Below, piece by piece: positions 55,223 through 64,000 of a DNA stretch of 64,000 nt. The DNA is taken from assembly GCF_018402285.1 (NCBI RefSeq), contig NZ_JAGYJH010000004.1, positions 186,001-250,000 on the forward strand, in the 5' to 3' direction. The notes beneath the pieces are model-generated. The model did no database searches, was not told the DNA's origin, and was given only the letters and a program-made list of their open reading frames with translations. The first letter of the stretch is position 1. Every line of letters starts with the position of its first letter. The position numbers and the translations under genes are program-made. The DNA comes from Hyphomonas sp. (lineage in GTDB: Bacteria; Pseudomonadota; Alphaproteobacteria; Caulobacterales; Hyphomonadaceae).

Positions 55223-55761
55223 CGCGCCTTCTCCCACCAGGCATTGTCGGCAAAATCCGCGCCATGGTGTTCCCGGAGATATTCGGAGAAAGCGTCGATA
55301 TCCGTCACCCGGCAGGAATAGCTGCCTTCCTTTTCCAGTCCGTAGCGGAAGAGGTCGGAGGCGTTCGCGCCGCTACAGTCTGGCACCGCGACTTCATACT
55401 CCCGCACGCCAAGGTCGGTGTCCTTGAGCTTGCGGGCGACCACATAGGCCCAGGCTGCTTCTTCATCGTCCTCGGAAAGATTTGCTTCGCCCAGCCAGAT
55501 GGTTTGCCCGCCGGCCTCCATCAACGGGCGGAAACGGACGGCAATAGGCCTTTCCTCGCCATCTTCAGGATGGGGCAGCACGAGATAGGCGTCTTCCTGC
55601 AGGGTCGTCTGATGGCAGGGCTCATCGCCGTCCAGGCAGAAGGTCAGGGGCCCATCATGGATATGGACGCCTTCCCCAATCAGGGGCTTCTCCGAGAGAA
55701 AACAGCCGCTGAGCAACAGGGCGGCGCAGGCGGCAGCTAAGTTGCGGAATAAGCCGGGCAT
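55219..55761 (-). CDS. Hypothetical lipoprotein
   Basis: A 180-residue protein with a lipoprotein signal (AAACAALLLSGCFLSE). The mature part has several Cys (FCLDGDEPC, PDCSGAN, YSCRV) and no family I recognise. It lies between the two glycosyltransferase-like genes but on the other strand. ATG 55761 is chosen because the signal peptide begins there; longer in-frame starts are possible. Ribosome site is weak. Confidence 0.7.
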   Translation of the reverse strand: MPGLFRNLAAACAALLLSGCFLSEKPLIGEGVHIHDGPLTFCLDGDEPCHQTTLQEDAYLVLPHPEDGEERPIAVRFRPLMEAGGQTIWLGEANLSEDDEEAAWAYVVARKLKDTDLGVREYEVAVPDCSGANASDLFRYGLEKEGSYSCRVTDIDAFSEYLREHHGADFADNAWWEKAR

Positions 55762-55822
55762 GGATTGCGCTTTCGTGTTCGTGATTTCAGTGTCGGCGTT
55801 CATTCCGGCAAAACAATGGCCC

Positions 55823-56440
55823 ATGCACAAGATTTCGTTGCTCATTTTCGCCAAGCCACCCCGCATGGGCCTTGCAAAGACCAGGCTGGCCGAAGGCGTC
55901 GGGCCAACGCAGGCGCGCCGCATTGCGGGTTTTACGCTTGCGACCACGCTGAGCGCTGCCCGGGCGAGCGGTCTGGATGCAAAAGTCTACACCACACCCG
56001 ACCTGCTGGCCGGGGGGCAGCAGGGGCGGGCCCTCTTTGGCGGCCTTGAGGTGCACCCGCAGGGAGCAGGTACGCTGACAGACAGGTTGGAGCGCGGTCT
56101 CCGGGACGCGCAACCGGGAATGGTCCTCTTTGTCGGGTCTGACGCGCCGGATGTTTCCCCCGCACTCCTGCGCGCCGCCGTGCGGGGCCTGATGCGCCAT
56201 GACGCCGTTTTCGGGCCGGCGGTGGATGGCGGTTTCTGGTTGTTCGGAATGCATAAAGGGCCAAAGGCGCGCTCTCCTTTCCGGCGCGTGCGCTGGTCCG
56301 GGCCCCATGCAATGCAAGATGTCTGGAGCCATTTGCCGGAGGGCGCGCGTGTCTGCCTCCTGCCGCCACTTATCGATATTGATGCTGCGCCAGACTGGGA
56401 GAGCTGGCGCCTGTCAAAGCGCAAATCCCACAGGAAGTAA
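55823..56440 (+). CDS. TIGR04282 family glycosyltransferase-like protein (DUF2064)
   Basis: A 205-residue GT-A-like protein starting MHKISLLIFAKPPRMGLAKTRLAEGVG, with LFVGSDAPDVSPALLRAAVRGL and DAVFGPAVDGGFWLFGM. DUF2064/TIGR04282 proteins partner TIGR04283 glycosyltransferases. Here they are separated by an opposite-strand lipoprotein. No arsenic methyltransferase or other arsenosugar gene is visible. Probably a nucleotidyl- or glycosyltransferase. Confidence 0.85.
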   Translation: MHKISLLIFAKPPRMGLAKTRLAEGVGPTQARRIAGFTLATTLSAARASGLDAKVYTTPDLLAGGQQGRALFGGLEVHPQGAGTLTDRLERGLRDAQPGMVLFVGSDAPDVSPALLRAAVRGLMRHDAVFGPAVDGGFWLFGMHKGPKARSPFRRVRWSGPHAMQDVWSHLPEGARVCLLPPLIDIDAAPDWESWRLSKRKSHRK

Positions 56441-56447
56441 CCCAAAA

Positions 56448-56462
56448 GTTCTTGCTTTGTTC
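56448..56462 (+). promoter_or_regulatory. LexA-binding site (GTTC-N7-GTTC) of the SplB-like gene
   Basis: GTTC (56448-56451), seven bases, GTTC (56459-56462): the alphaproteobacterial SOS box, perfect match. A third GTTC follows at 56468-56471. The site is 26-40 nt before ATG 56488, so LexA would cover the promoter. Confidence 0.75.
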
Positions 56463-56487
56463 TTTGTGTTCTGTCTTTCTTGCTACC

Positions 56488-57621
56488 ATGCGTACGGGAC
56501 AGAAGCTGAAGAAATCAGGACGGGTCACGCTTCTCGACACAACGGGCGTGGCAGAGCGTTTCGAGCATCGGGGGCGTGGCGCCATCTCGAATCAGACCGG
56601 ACGGTATGAACGGGAAACGCGCCACGGCTTTGATGATGGCTGGGATAGTGTGGAAGACGCCGCCGACCCTCTGGATACGCAGGTGTTCGACGAGGTCGCC
56701 CGCACGATCATCACCTTCAACAAGTCGCCGGACATTTCCTTTGACCGGACTGTGAACCCTTACCGGGGGTGCGAGCATGGCTGCATCTATTGTTTCGCGC
56801 GGCCGACCCATTCCTGGTCAGGCCTCTCGCCGGGGCTTGATTTCGAGAGCAAGCTTTTCCGCAAGACCAATGCTGTTGATCTTCTGATGCGGGAGCTCTC
56901 GCGTCCCGGCTATATCGTGCGGCCGATTGCGCTGGGCATGAATACCGATGCCTATCAGCCGATCGAGCGGGAGGAGCGCCTCACGCGCCAGCTTCTTGAA
57001 GTTCTCGCCGCCCACAATCATCCCGTCAGCCTGCTGACTAAATCTGCTCTGATCCAGCGTGACATCGACATTCTCGCCCCGATGGCAGCCAAAGGCCTGA
57101 CGCGCGTCGGCGTTTCAGTCACGACGCTGGACCGAAAGCTCGCGCGCAAGATGGAGCCGCGCGCGGCAACACCGGAGCGCCGGCTGGAAACGGTCAAGGC
57201 CCTCTCCGAAGCAGGCATCCCGGTTGCAGTGATGACGGCGCCGATCATTCCCGGCCTGAATGACCATGAGATTGAAGCGCTGATACGGGCGGCCGCAGAC
57301 AATGGCGCGCGCGGTGTCGGCTATGTGGTCCTGCGGTTGCCGTTTGAACTCAAGGACCTCTTTCATGAATGGCTTGTGCAGCATGCCCCAGACCGTGCCG
57401 CACGGATCATCAACACGCTCCGGGATATGCGGGGCGGCATGGATTATGATGCCAGATGGTTCGAGCGCGGAACAGGCAGGGGACCTGTGGCAGACCTGAT
57501 CCGCGCCCGGTTCGTTCGCGCGGCGACCCAGCTTGGACTGAACCGGCCGCGCGACCCTCTGAGGACGGATCTTTTCTGCCCGCCTGGCGCGCCCTCCGAT
57601 CAGCTCAGTTTCGATCTCTAG
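56488..57621 (+). CDS. PA0069-family radical SAM protein (SplB/COG1533-like)
   Basis: A 377-residue radical SAM protein related to spore photoproduct lyase. The N-terminal GRGAISNQTGRYERETR signature is specific to the PA0069 family, and the cluster motif is CEHGCIYCF (C-x3-C-x2-C). LITKSALIQRD-like SLLTKSALIQRDIDIL and VSVTTLDRKLARKMEPRAATPERRLE are shared by SplB homologues. The reaction is unknown; DNA repair is likely given the LexA box upstream. ATG 56488 is chosen because an upstream TTG lies inside the box. It ends by a 4-bp overlap with the Na/Pi gene. Confidence 0.85.
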   Translation: MRTGQKLKKSGRVTLLDTTGVAERFEHRGRGAISNQTGRYERETRHGFDDGWDSVEDAADPLDTQVFDEVARTIITFNKSPDISFDRTVNPYRGCEHGCIYCFARPTHSWSGLSPGLDFESKLFRKTNAVDLLMRELSRPGYIVRPIALGMNTDAYQPIEREERLTRQLLEVLAAHNHPVSLLTKSALIQRDIDILAPMAAKGLTRVGVSVTTLDRKLARKMEPRAATPERRLETVKALSEAGIPVAVMTAPIIPGLNDHEIEALIRAAADNGARGVGYVVLRLPFELKDLFHEWLVQHAPDRAARIINTLRDMRGGMDYDARWFERGTGRGPVADLIRARFVRAATQLGLNRPRDPLRTDLFCPPGAPSDQLSFDL

Positions 57622-59261
57622 GTTTCAGCTGCCGGCTGAGACGCAGTGACGAGGTTTTGAGCCAGCGGAATCCAGGGCGCTATCCGGCGTTCTGCCTTCA
57701 GCGCAGACTCGGCAATCTGGCGCATCCGCTGCGCCGTCATGAGCGCGGCTTCAGCTGCGCCAACCTTGAGGGAGCCTCTGGCGACGCCGGTCAGCAGATC
57801 ATACTTTATCGCCTGATAAGCAGACTCCACCTCGCTCAGTTCGGTATCGAACTCGGTCTTGAACGTCTCTGGATCTTCTGTCGATGTGGTCAGGGCTGCA
57901 AGAACCCCGGCGCGCAACCTGGCCCAGGCGGGTTCCTGCATGTCCGGAAGGGACCCCGCGCGCAGGGTTGCCGCGCATTCTGCGGACACTTCCTCTATAT
58001 GCTGCACGCAGCGTATAACGTCCGGGATGGCCTTGACGACTTCCGGTGGCAGGGGGCCGCGGCTGAGTTCTGCCACAAAATCCCGGATCATCTGGCCGAG
58101 CGCAATAATGCCGGCGTCATGCGCGCCATTCCCCTCGCGGGCGGGCAGCGTCAGCAGCCGGTTCCGGGCATTGCCGGTCGCTTCAGCCAGCATCCGGTGG
58201 GTTTCAAGCACCAGGCCACGCAGCGCGAGGGCGGGCACTTCAGCCAGTGTCGTATCAAGGAATTGAGGCCGGCTGATCGCTTCATCTGGGCTGACGAACT
58301 GGTTTTCGAGCCGGCGGATAACCATTTTCGCAAATGGCAGATAGAATAGGACACCGGCGATATTGAACGTCGTGTGGAAGGCGGCCAGCGCGATGGTGTC
58401 TTCGGCGCCGGGCATCACCTGGTTCGTCAGCCAGACGGCAAAGCCCAGATAAACGGGCAACAGAACGAACGCAACCGTGCCGCTGGCAATGTTGAAGAGG
58501 ATCTGAGCGGCGGCGACCCGCTTTGCGTTGGGGGTCGCGCCGACCGCTGCAAAGGCTGCCGTAGAGGTGGTGCCCATGTCTGCGCCGATGATGGTGGCGG
58601 CGGCAAGGTGGATGGGCACTGAACCTGTCGCCGCAGCCGTAAGGGTTATCGCAATCGCGGCGCTGGATGACTGGGTCATCATCGACAGGATCATGCCCAG
58701 CAAGAGGAACGCCACGGGTGCCAGCAGGCCGGCCGATTCCGGATCAAAACCGGTCAAATGGGGTATCAGGCTGGAAAAGGCCTCCTTGAGCACGCCGATG
58801 CCAAGGAAAAAGAGCCCAAAGCCCGCCAGGGCTTCGCCGAAGCCGCCCAGCCGCGCGCGGCTTCGCGCAAACAGCCGCACCAGCATACCTGCGCCAATTA
58901 TCGGAAGAGATATGGCCACAATGTCCAGTTTGAGGCCAATCATGGCCACCAGCCATCCGGTCATCGTGGTGCCGATATTCGCCCCGTAAATGACCCAGAC
59001 GGCCTGAGCCAGGGTCAGCAGCCCGGCATTGACAAAGCCGATGGTCGCGACCGTGACAGCGCTTGAAGACTGCATAATGGCCGTCAGCAGCGTCCCGGCC
59101 GCCAGACCGCGAGGGGGCGTGCGCGTCGAGCGGCGCAGCAGCGTGCGCAAGCCATCGCCAGCCGCGATTTTCAGCCCGCCGCTCGTCATCGACATGCCCA
59201 GCAGGAACAGGCCAATACCGCCAAGCAGTTCCAGGGCCAGCATCATGCGCAAATACTCCAT
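57618..59261 (-). CDS. Na/Pi-cotransporter family protein (PhoU-like C terminus)
   Basis: A 547-residue transporter. Eight or more helices, with the two repeated QSSS motifs (AIMQSSSAVTVATIGFVNAG and MTQSSSAAIAITLTA) of NptA/PiT-IIb symporters, sit in residues 1-340. A C-terminal PhoU-like helical domain follows (about 360-545). It imports inorganic phosphate with sodium. The start is ATG 59261 or the M five codons on (59246). It is divergent from ccrM by 178 nt. Confidence 0.9.
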   Translation of the reverse strand: MEYLRMMLALELLGGIGLFLLGMSMTSGGLKIAAGDGLRTLLRRSTRTPPRGLAAGTLLTAIMQSSSAVTVATIGFVNAGLLTLAQAVWVIYGANIGTTMTGWLVAMIGLKLDIVAISLPIIGAGMLVRLFARSRARLGGFGEALAGFGLFFLGIGVLKEAFSSLIPHLTGFDPESAGLLAPVAFLLLGMILSMMTQSSSAAIAITLTAAATGSVPIHLAAATIIGADMGTTSTAAFAAVGATPNAKRVAAAQILFNIASGTVAFVLLPVYLGFAVWLTNQVMPGAEDTIALAAFHTTFNIAGVLFYLPFAKMVIRRLENQFVSPDEAISRPQFLDTTLAEVPALALRGLVLETHRMLAEATGNARNRLLTLPAREGNGAHDAGIIALGQMIRDFVAELSRGPLPPEVVKAIPDVIRCVQHIEEVSAECAATLRAGSLPDMQEPAWARLRAGVLAALTTSTEDPETFKTEFDTELSEVESAYQAIKYDLLTGVARGSLKVGAAEAALMTAQRMRQIAESALKAERRIAPWIPLAQNLVTASQPAAET

Positions 59262-59327
59262 TGGGCACTTACCCAAACGCACGACTGTGGCCTCTGACAG
59301 AGCGCCCCGCAAGCCTATCAGGAATAA

Positions 59328-60521
<1,194 letters not shown>

Positions 60522-60531
60522 GACCCTCCGT

Positions 60532-61893
60532 TCACGAATAGCTGGTCAGGATTTCGTCCAGGGCGCGCTCAAGATCCTTGAGCGTCGCCACATGGCTCAT
60601 CTGTTTGCAGTAGGGGGCATAGCGGGGGATCACGCTGTCGCCCGTGCCCCAGAGGCCTGGACCTTCCGGATTGAGCCAGATCGTCTGCTTGGCCCGTCCG
60701 GCAAAGCCGCTGAAAAGGTCGAGGCGAGGATCGCCATAATTTGAGCGCCCGTCGCCAAGCACCAGGAGGGTGGTGCGCCGGTCGATGACCGTCTCATGGT
60801 CTGTCTTGAAGTCTGACCAGGCCTGGCCATAGCTCGTTGAGCCAAGGCCGAATTCCCGGAGGATCTTCTTCATCGCTCCGTCAAACTCGTTTTGCTCGAG
60901 AATGTCGCTGACATCGCCCAGCCGGTAGGAGAAGGCATAAGCGTGCAGGTCGGGAATGACCTCCTTCAGCGAATAGAGGAGGAGCAGCAGGAAGCGCACA
61001 TAGGCGGCAACTGATCCCGATACGTCACAAATGGCAACAATCTTCGGCCGGTCCTTTTTCTTCTGCCGCCAGATGACGTTGAATGGCACGCCGTCATAGC
61101 CGGCATTGGCGCGCATCGTGCGGCGCACATCCAGGATCCCCCGCGAGGTCTTCTTGCGCCGGCGCGAGTGTTTGACGGCCAGCCGCCTGGCGATCTTGGC
61201 GATAAGCAGCTTCATCCGTGCCATGTCATGGGCTTCCAGCGCGGTGAGGCGCTTGGTGGCGGCGACATCATCACGGAATTTTTCCGTTTCGCCCGCGCCG
61301 AAGACTTCAAAAGCCCGTTCGGCCCGCTCTCTCGCGGCCAGGGTGAGGGCGCGGCGCGCATCAATCATGCGCTGGGCGTCTGCGTCGGCCCCGGCGCCAG
61401 AACGCTGCAAGGCTTCCAGAAGCCGCGCCTGCAAAGCCTCCCCGCCCATGGCGCGCACCATCTGCTGCGCATAGTAAGCCGTCTGCGTCGAAAAGCGGAT
61501 GTCATTTAGGCCAGCAGCCTCTGCCGCGCGCTCCACGGCCGTCGCGAGCGCCTGTTCATTGCCCGGCTGGGTCAGAGAAATCATCTGCTCGGCGGCGTCG
61601 GCCGCGTCCTGCCCGCCGCTCTCTGCGTCTTCAGAGCCCTCTTCGGCCTCCTCACTCTGGCTCTGCTTGCTGCGCTTGCTGCCTGCCGTGAAATACAGCT
61701 CGAACAGCTTGTCGTGCATGTCCTTTTCGGCTTCGGATTTGGCCAGTACGCAGGCGAGCGAGTCCTTCAGCAGCGCCCGGTCGCCATAACCGATCATCGC
61801 CACGGTGCGTGCCGCGTCCAGCGCTTCGCCGGTGGAGACCTTCACATCGGCAGACCTCAGCGCCCGGATGAAATTGGATATCTGGCGCTCCAT
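60532..61893 (-). CDS. CoxE-like VWA-domain protein
   Basis: A 453-residue cytoplasmic VWA protein. The C-terminal VWA domain (from about residue 265) has the MIDAS motif AICDVSGSVAAYVRFLL, with conserved GSTSYGQAW and LVLGDGRSNYGDPR. The N-terminal half is helical and includes an acidic stretch (SEEAEEGSEDAESGG). It forms a pair with the MoxR ATPase upstream (12 nt between the two), the MoxR-VWA arrangement used in protein or metal-centre assembly. Confidence 0.88.
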   Translation of the reverse strand: MERQISNFIRALRSADVKVSTGEALDAARTVAMIGYGDRALLKDSLACVLAKSEAEKDMHDKLFELYFTAGSKRSKQSQSEEAEEGSEDAESGGQDAADAAEQMISLTQPGNEQALATAVERAAEAAGLNDIRFSTQTAYYAQQMVRAMGGEALQARLLEALQRSGAGADADAQRMIDARRALTLAARERAERAFEVFGAGETEKFRDDVAATKRLTALEAHDMARMKLLIAKIARRLAVKHSRRRKKTSRGILDVRRTMRANAGYDGVPFNVIWRQKKKDRPKIVAICDVSGSVAAYVRFLLLLLYSLKEVIPDLHAYAFSYRLGDVSDILEQNEFDGAMKKILREFGLGSTSYGQAWSDFKTDHETVIDRRTTLLVLGDGRSNYGDPRLDLFSGFAGRAKQTIWLNPEGPGLWGTGDSVIPRYAPYCKQMSHVATLKDLERALDEILTSYS

Positions 61894-61905
61894 CGGCGCG
61901 CCGCC

Positions 61906-62898
61906 TTATCCGATGTCCGGGTAGCCGGAAGCCGTCCGCCCGCCCGGATCCGTTCCAATCGCTTCGCGCACCATCTTGGGGATCTGTGGAGAGATGGCCG
62001 CAATGTCGCTCTCATGCTTGAGCAGCACGTTGAGCGTATCGCGCACGAACTGCTCGTCGAGGCTTCCGGAGTGGAGGAGCAGGAGCGTCCGCGCCCAATC
62101 CACCGTCTCGGCGATGGAAGGCCGCTTCTTGATGTCGGCCTCCCGAACGGACTGAACGAAGCGCACGAGCTGGTTCAGCAACGTATCGGAAATCCCGTCC
62201 ACCCGCGCCCGAACGATCCTCTGTTCCCGGACATGGTCGGGGAAGCCGATATGCAGATGCAGGCAGCGCCGCTTCAGCGCGTCGCCCAGCTCGCGGACAT
62301 TGTTTGAGGTCAGGATGACGATCGGCGGCACTTTCGCCCGGATGGTGCCGATTTCCGGAACAGACACCTGATAATCGGAGAGCACTTCCAGCAGGAACGC
62401 CTCGAACGCCTCATCGGACTTGTCGATTTCGTCGATCAGCAGGATCGAGCCACTGTCCTGCTGCATGGCGTGGAGCAGGGGGCGCGCTTCCAGGAATTGC
62501 GGCGAGAAGAACAGGTCTTCAAAGTCAGCGAGCTTGCCCAGCGACTTGCTGAGATTATCAGCCTCGCCGATCAGCTCGTTGAGCTTCTCTTTCAGGATCT
62601 GCGTGTACAGCAGCTGCTTGCCGTATTTCCACTCATACAGCGCCTTGCCTTCATCGAGGCCCTCATAGCATTGCAGGCGGATGATCGGCAGGTCGAGCCA
62701 GCGGCCGAGTGAGGCGGCAAGGTCGGTCTTGCCGACGCCTGCCGGGCCTTCGATCAGGATCGGCTTGCGAAGGCCATGGGCGAGATACACCGCTGTCGAA
62801 ATCTGCGCGGTGGAGATATAGCCGGCGGTGCCGAGCCCTGCGGTGATTGCCTCGATCGAGGTCAGCGGCTCGTAGCCAGTCATTGCGTCTTTTGCCAT
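61906..62898 (-). CDS. MoxR-family AAA ATPase
   Basis: A 330-residue AAA+ ATPase. Walker A is LIEGPAGVGKTDLAASLG, Walker B LLIDEIDKSDEAFEAF, and the sensor/arginine-finger region is ILTSNNVRELGDALKRRCLHLHI. The MoxR/RavA-type partner is the VWA gene 12 nt downstream. These pairs act as chaperones for metallo-enzymes or membrane complexes; no client gene is adjacent, though an enzyme-coupled function is likely. Starts at 62898 (ATG) or 62883. Confidence 0.92.
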   Translation of the reverse strand: MAKDAMTGYEPLTSIEAITAGLGTAGYISTAQISTAVYLAHGLRKPILIEGPAGVGKTDLAASLGRWLDLPIIRLQCYEGLDEGKALYEWKYGKQLLYTQILKEKLNELIGEADNLSKSLGKLADFEDLFFSPQFLEARPLLHAMQQDSGSILLIDEIDKSDEAFEAFLLEVLSDYQVSVPEIGTIRAKVPPIVILTSNNVRELGDALKRRCLHLHIGFPDHVREQRIVRARVDGISDTLLNQLVRFVQSVREADIKKRPSIAETVDWARTLLLLHSGSLDEQFVRDTLNVLLKHESDIAAISPQIPKMVREAIGTDPGGRTASGYPDIG

Positions 62899-63028
62899 GT
62901 CAAAGGGGTAGGGGTGGCCGGGGTGAGTGGCAAGCACTCACGCTAGGGCAATTTGGCCGCCCGTGCACAACCTCGCAGCATAGTCTGGATGACAGGCCCG
63001 CCCCTCCGGCGCTATGCCGGGATCAGCC

Positions 63029-64000
63029 ATGGCCGTCGCCCGAATCCTCTTCACCCTGCCGCTGCCCGAACCGTTCGACTACGCGGTGCCCGACGGCATG
63101 GTGCTTGAGCCGGGAGCCTATGTCGCTGCGCCCGTCGGCCCGCATGACCGGCTCGGCATCGTGGTCGACCTGCTCGGCGATGAGGTCGCCGCCGGACGCA
63201 AGCTCAAGGCGGTCAACGCGGTCTATGGCGCCCCGCCGATGGGAGCCCCGATGCGCGAGTTTCTGGCATGGGTCGCGCGCTACACGGTTACCCATCCGGG
63301 GCAGGTCCTGTCGATGGCGCTCCGGGCGCGGGAGGGCCTGCTGCCGTCCCCTGTCGAGATACGCTACCGCGCGACCGGGAAGCTCCCGGAGAGGATGACG
63401 CCGGCCCGCCAGAAGGTTCTGGAAGTGTACCGGAGTGACCGGAAGTGGCCAGGAATGGCCGGAAATGACCTCCTGTTGGCAGCGTCTGACATCGCCTTGG
63501 CCGCAGAAGTGTCTTCAGGTGTCGTTAAGGGGATGGCCGATGCGGGTGCCCTTGAGCCTGTGGAAATCGAGACGGACCTGCCCTTTGCGATACCGGATCC
63601 GGGCCGCAAGGGCGCCGTTCTGACAGGTGAGCAGGCCCTTGCGGCCGGAGAATTGACCAAGGCTATCCACGCCGGTGGCTTCTCCGCCTTCCTGCTCGAC
63701 GGGGTGACCGGGTCGGGCAAGACGGAAGTGTATTTCGAGGCTATCGCCGAGACTCTGAAGTCTGATCCAGAGGCGCAAGTCCTTGTCCTGCTTCCGGAAA
63801 TTGCACTGACGCAGGCGATCCTCGCCCGATTCGAGGCCCGCTTTGGCGCGGCCCCGGCGCCCTGGCATTCCGGCCTCAACCCCAAGGACCGCCGCCGCAC
63901 CTGGCGCGAGGCTGTCCACGGGAGAGCGCGGATCGTCATCGGTGCCCGCTCGGCGCTTTTCCTGCCCTATCGCAAGCTGCGCCTGATCATCGTCGACGAA
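63029..64000 (+). CDS. priA: Primosomal protein N' (PriA helicase), N-terminal part
   Basis: The first 324 codons of PriA are inside the window. The 3'-DNA-binding domain opens MAVARILFTLPLPEPFDYAVPDG, a winged-helix linker follows (about 110-180), and the helicase starts with LLDGVTGSGKTEVYFEAIA (Walker A). The DE at the end of LIIVDE is Walker B, cut by the window edge. It restarts replication at stalled forks. Between about residues 133 and 148 the coding DNA is a decamer tandem repeat (63425-63464). Confidence 0.95.
   Translation, partial: MAVARILFTLPLPEPFDYAVPDGMVLEPGAYVAAPVGPHDRLGIVVDLLGDEVAAGRKLKAVNAVYGAPPMGAPMREFLAWVARYTVTHPGQVLSMALRAREGLLPSPVEIRYRATGKLPERMTPARQKVLEVYRSDRKWPGMAGNDLLLAASDIALAAEVSSGVVKGMADAGALEPVEIETDLPFAIPDPGRKGAVLTGEQALAAGELTKAIHAGGFSAFLLDGVTGSGKTEVYFEAIAETLKSDPEAQVLVLLPEIALTQAILARFEARFGAAPAPWHSGLNPKDRRRTWREAVHGRARIVIGARSALFLPYRKLRLIIVDE
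63425..63464 (+). repeat. Four imperfect tandem decamers within priA
   Basis: The segment reads GTGTACCGGA, GTGACCGGAA, GTGGCCAGGA, ATGGCCGGAA, followed by ATGACC. It lies in the linker region of PriA and looks like a slippage expansion; the reading frame stays open. Confidence 0.6.

Overview
The window reads as a chromosomal segment of a GC-rich alphaproteobacterium, most like the Hyphomonas/Caulobacter side of the class (Hyphomonadaceae is my best guess from recollection, not from a search). Pointers are a CcrM-type GANTC methyltransferase with GANTC sites in its leader, a LexA box of the alphaproteobacterial GTTC-N7-GTTC form, an F0 operon with separate b and b' subunits apart from F1, a CIRCE-controlled groESL, and gene neighbourhoods such as tatABC-serS-surE-pcm-yajC-secDF. 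Almost everything is housekeeping. I see no tRNA, rRNA, CRISPR array, insertion sequence, prophage or integrase.

Layout. 0-5.6 kb: groEL (partial)/groES with CIRCE, a membrane diguanylate cyclase, a CaiB-type CoA transferase facing an SDR dehydrogenase, rpsD, and a PPK2-type kinase. 5.6-14.7 kb: a secreted DUF2807 protein with an operator-like palindrome in its promoter, a truncated GlxA-type regulator, rimO, grxD, an M2 dipeptidase lipoprotein, bolA, an M28 peptidase and an outer-membrane barrel with a long structured leader. 14.7-25 kb: purL, a TPR-sulfotransferase, a D-amino-acid-oxidase-like lipoprotein with permuted domain order, a frameshifted secreted hypothetical, an adenine-deaminase-type gene, a VWA lipoprotein, purQ, an entericidin-like peptide, a decayed DUF486 pseudogene and xth.

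25-34 kb is a rightward export and quality-control block: tatABC, a NYN-domain protein, serS, surE, pcm, yajC, secD and secF. 34-43.7 kb holds ychF, a membrane TIR protein lacking the catalytic glutamate, the ATP synthase F0 operon (atpI-B-E-b'-b), smc, a DsbA-like lipoprotein and a DciA/DUF721 gene. 43.7-53.1 kb holds mutY, a cold-shock/DUF1294 protein, prfB with an intact programmed +1 frameshift site, mrcA (PBP1a), a large TPR lipoprotein, and an ETF-ubiquinone oxidoreductase gene interrupted by one extra base. 53.1-64 kb holds a family-4 uracil-DNA glycosylase, a hemerythrin, two glycosyltransferase-like genes of the TIGR04283/TIGR04282 pair around a lipoprotein, an SplB-like radical SAM gene under a LexA box, a Na/Pi symporter, ccrM, a VWA/MoxR pair, and the start of priA.

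The best candidates for novelty are the permuted oxidase, the TIR protein without its catalytic residue, the operator in the DUF2807 promoter, and the SOS box at the radical SAM gene. The cleanest regulatory signals are CIRCE, the prfB recoding site and the ccrM leader. No multi-gene system that is clearly new was found.
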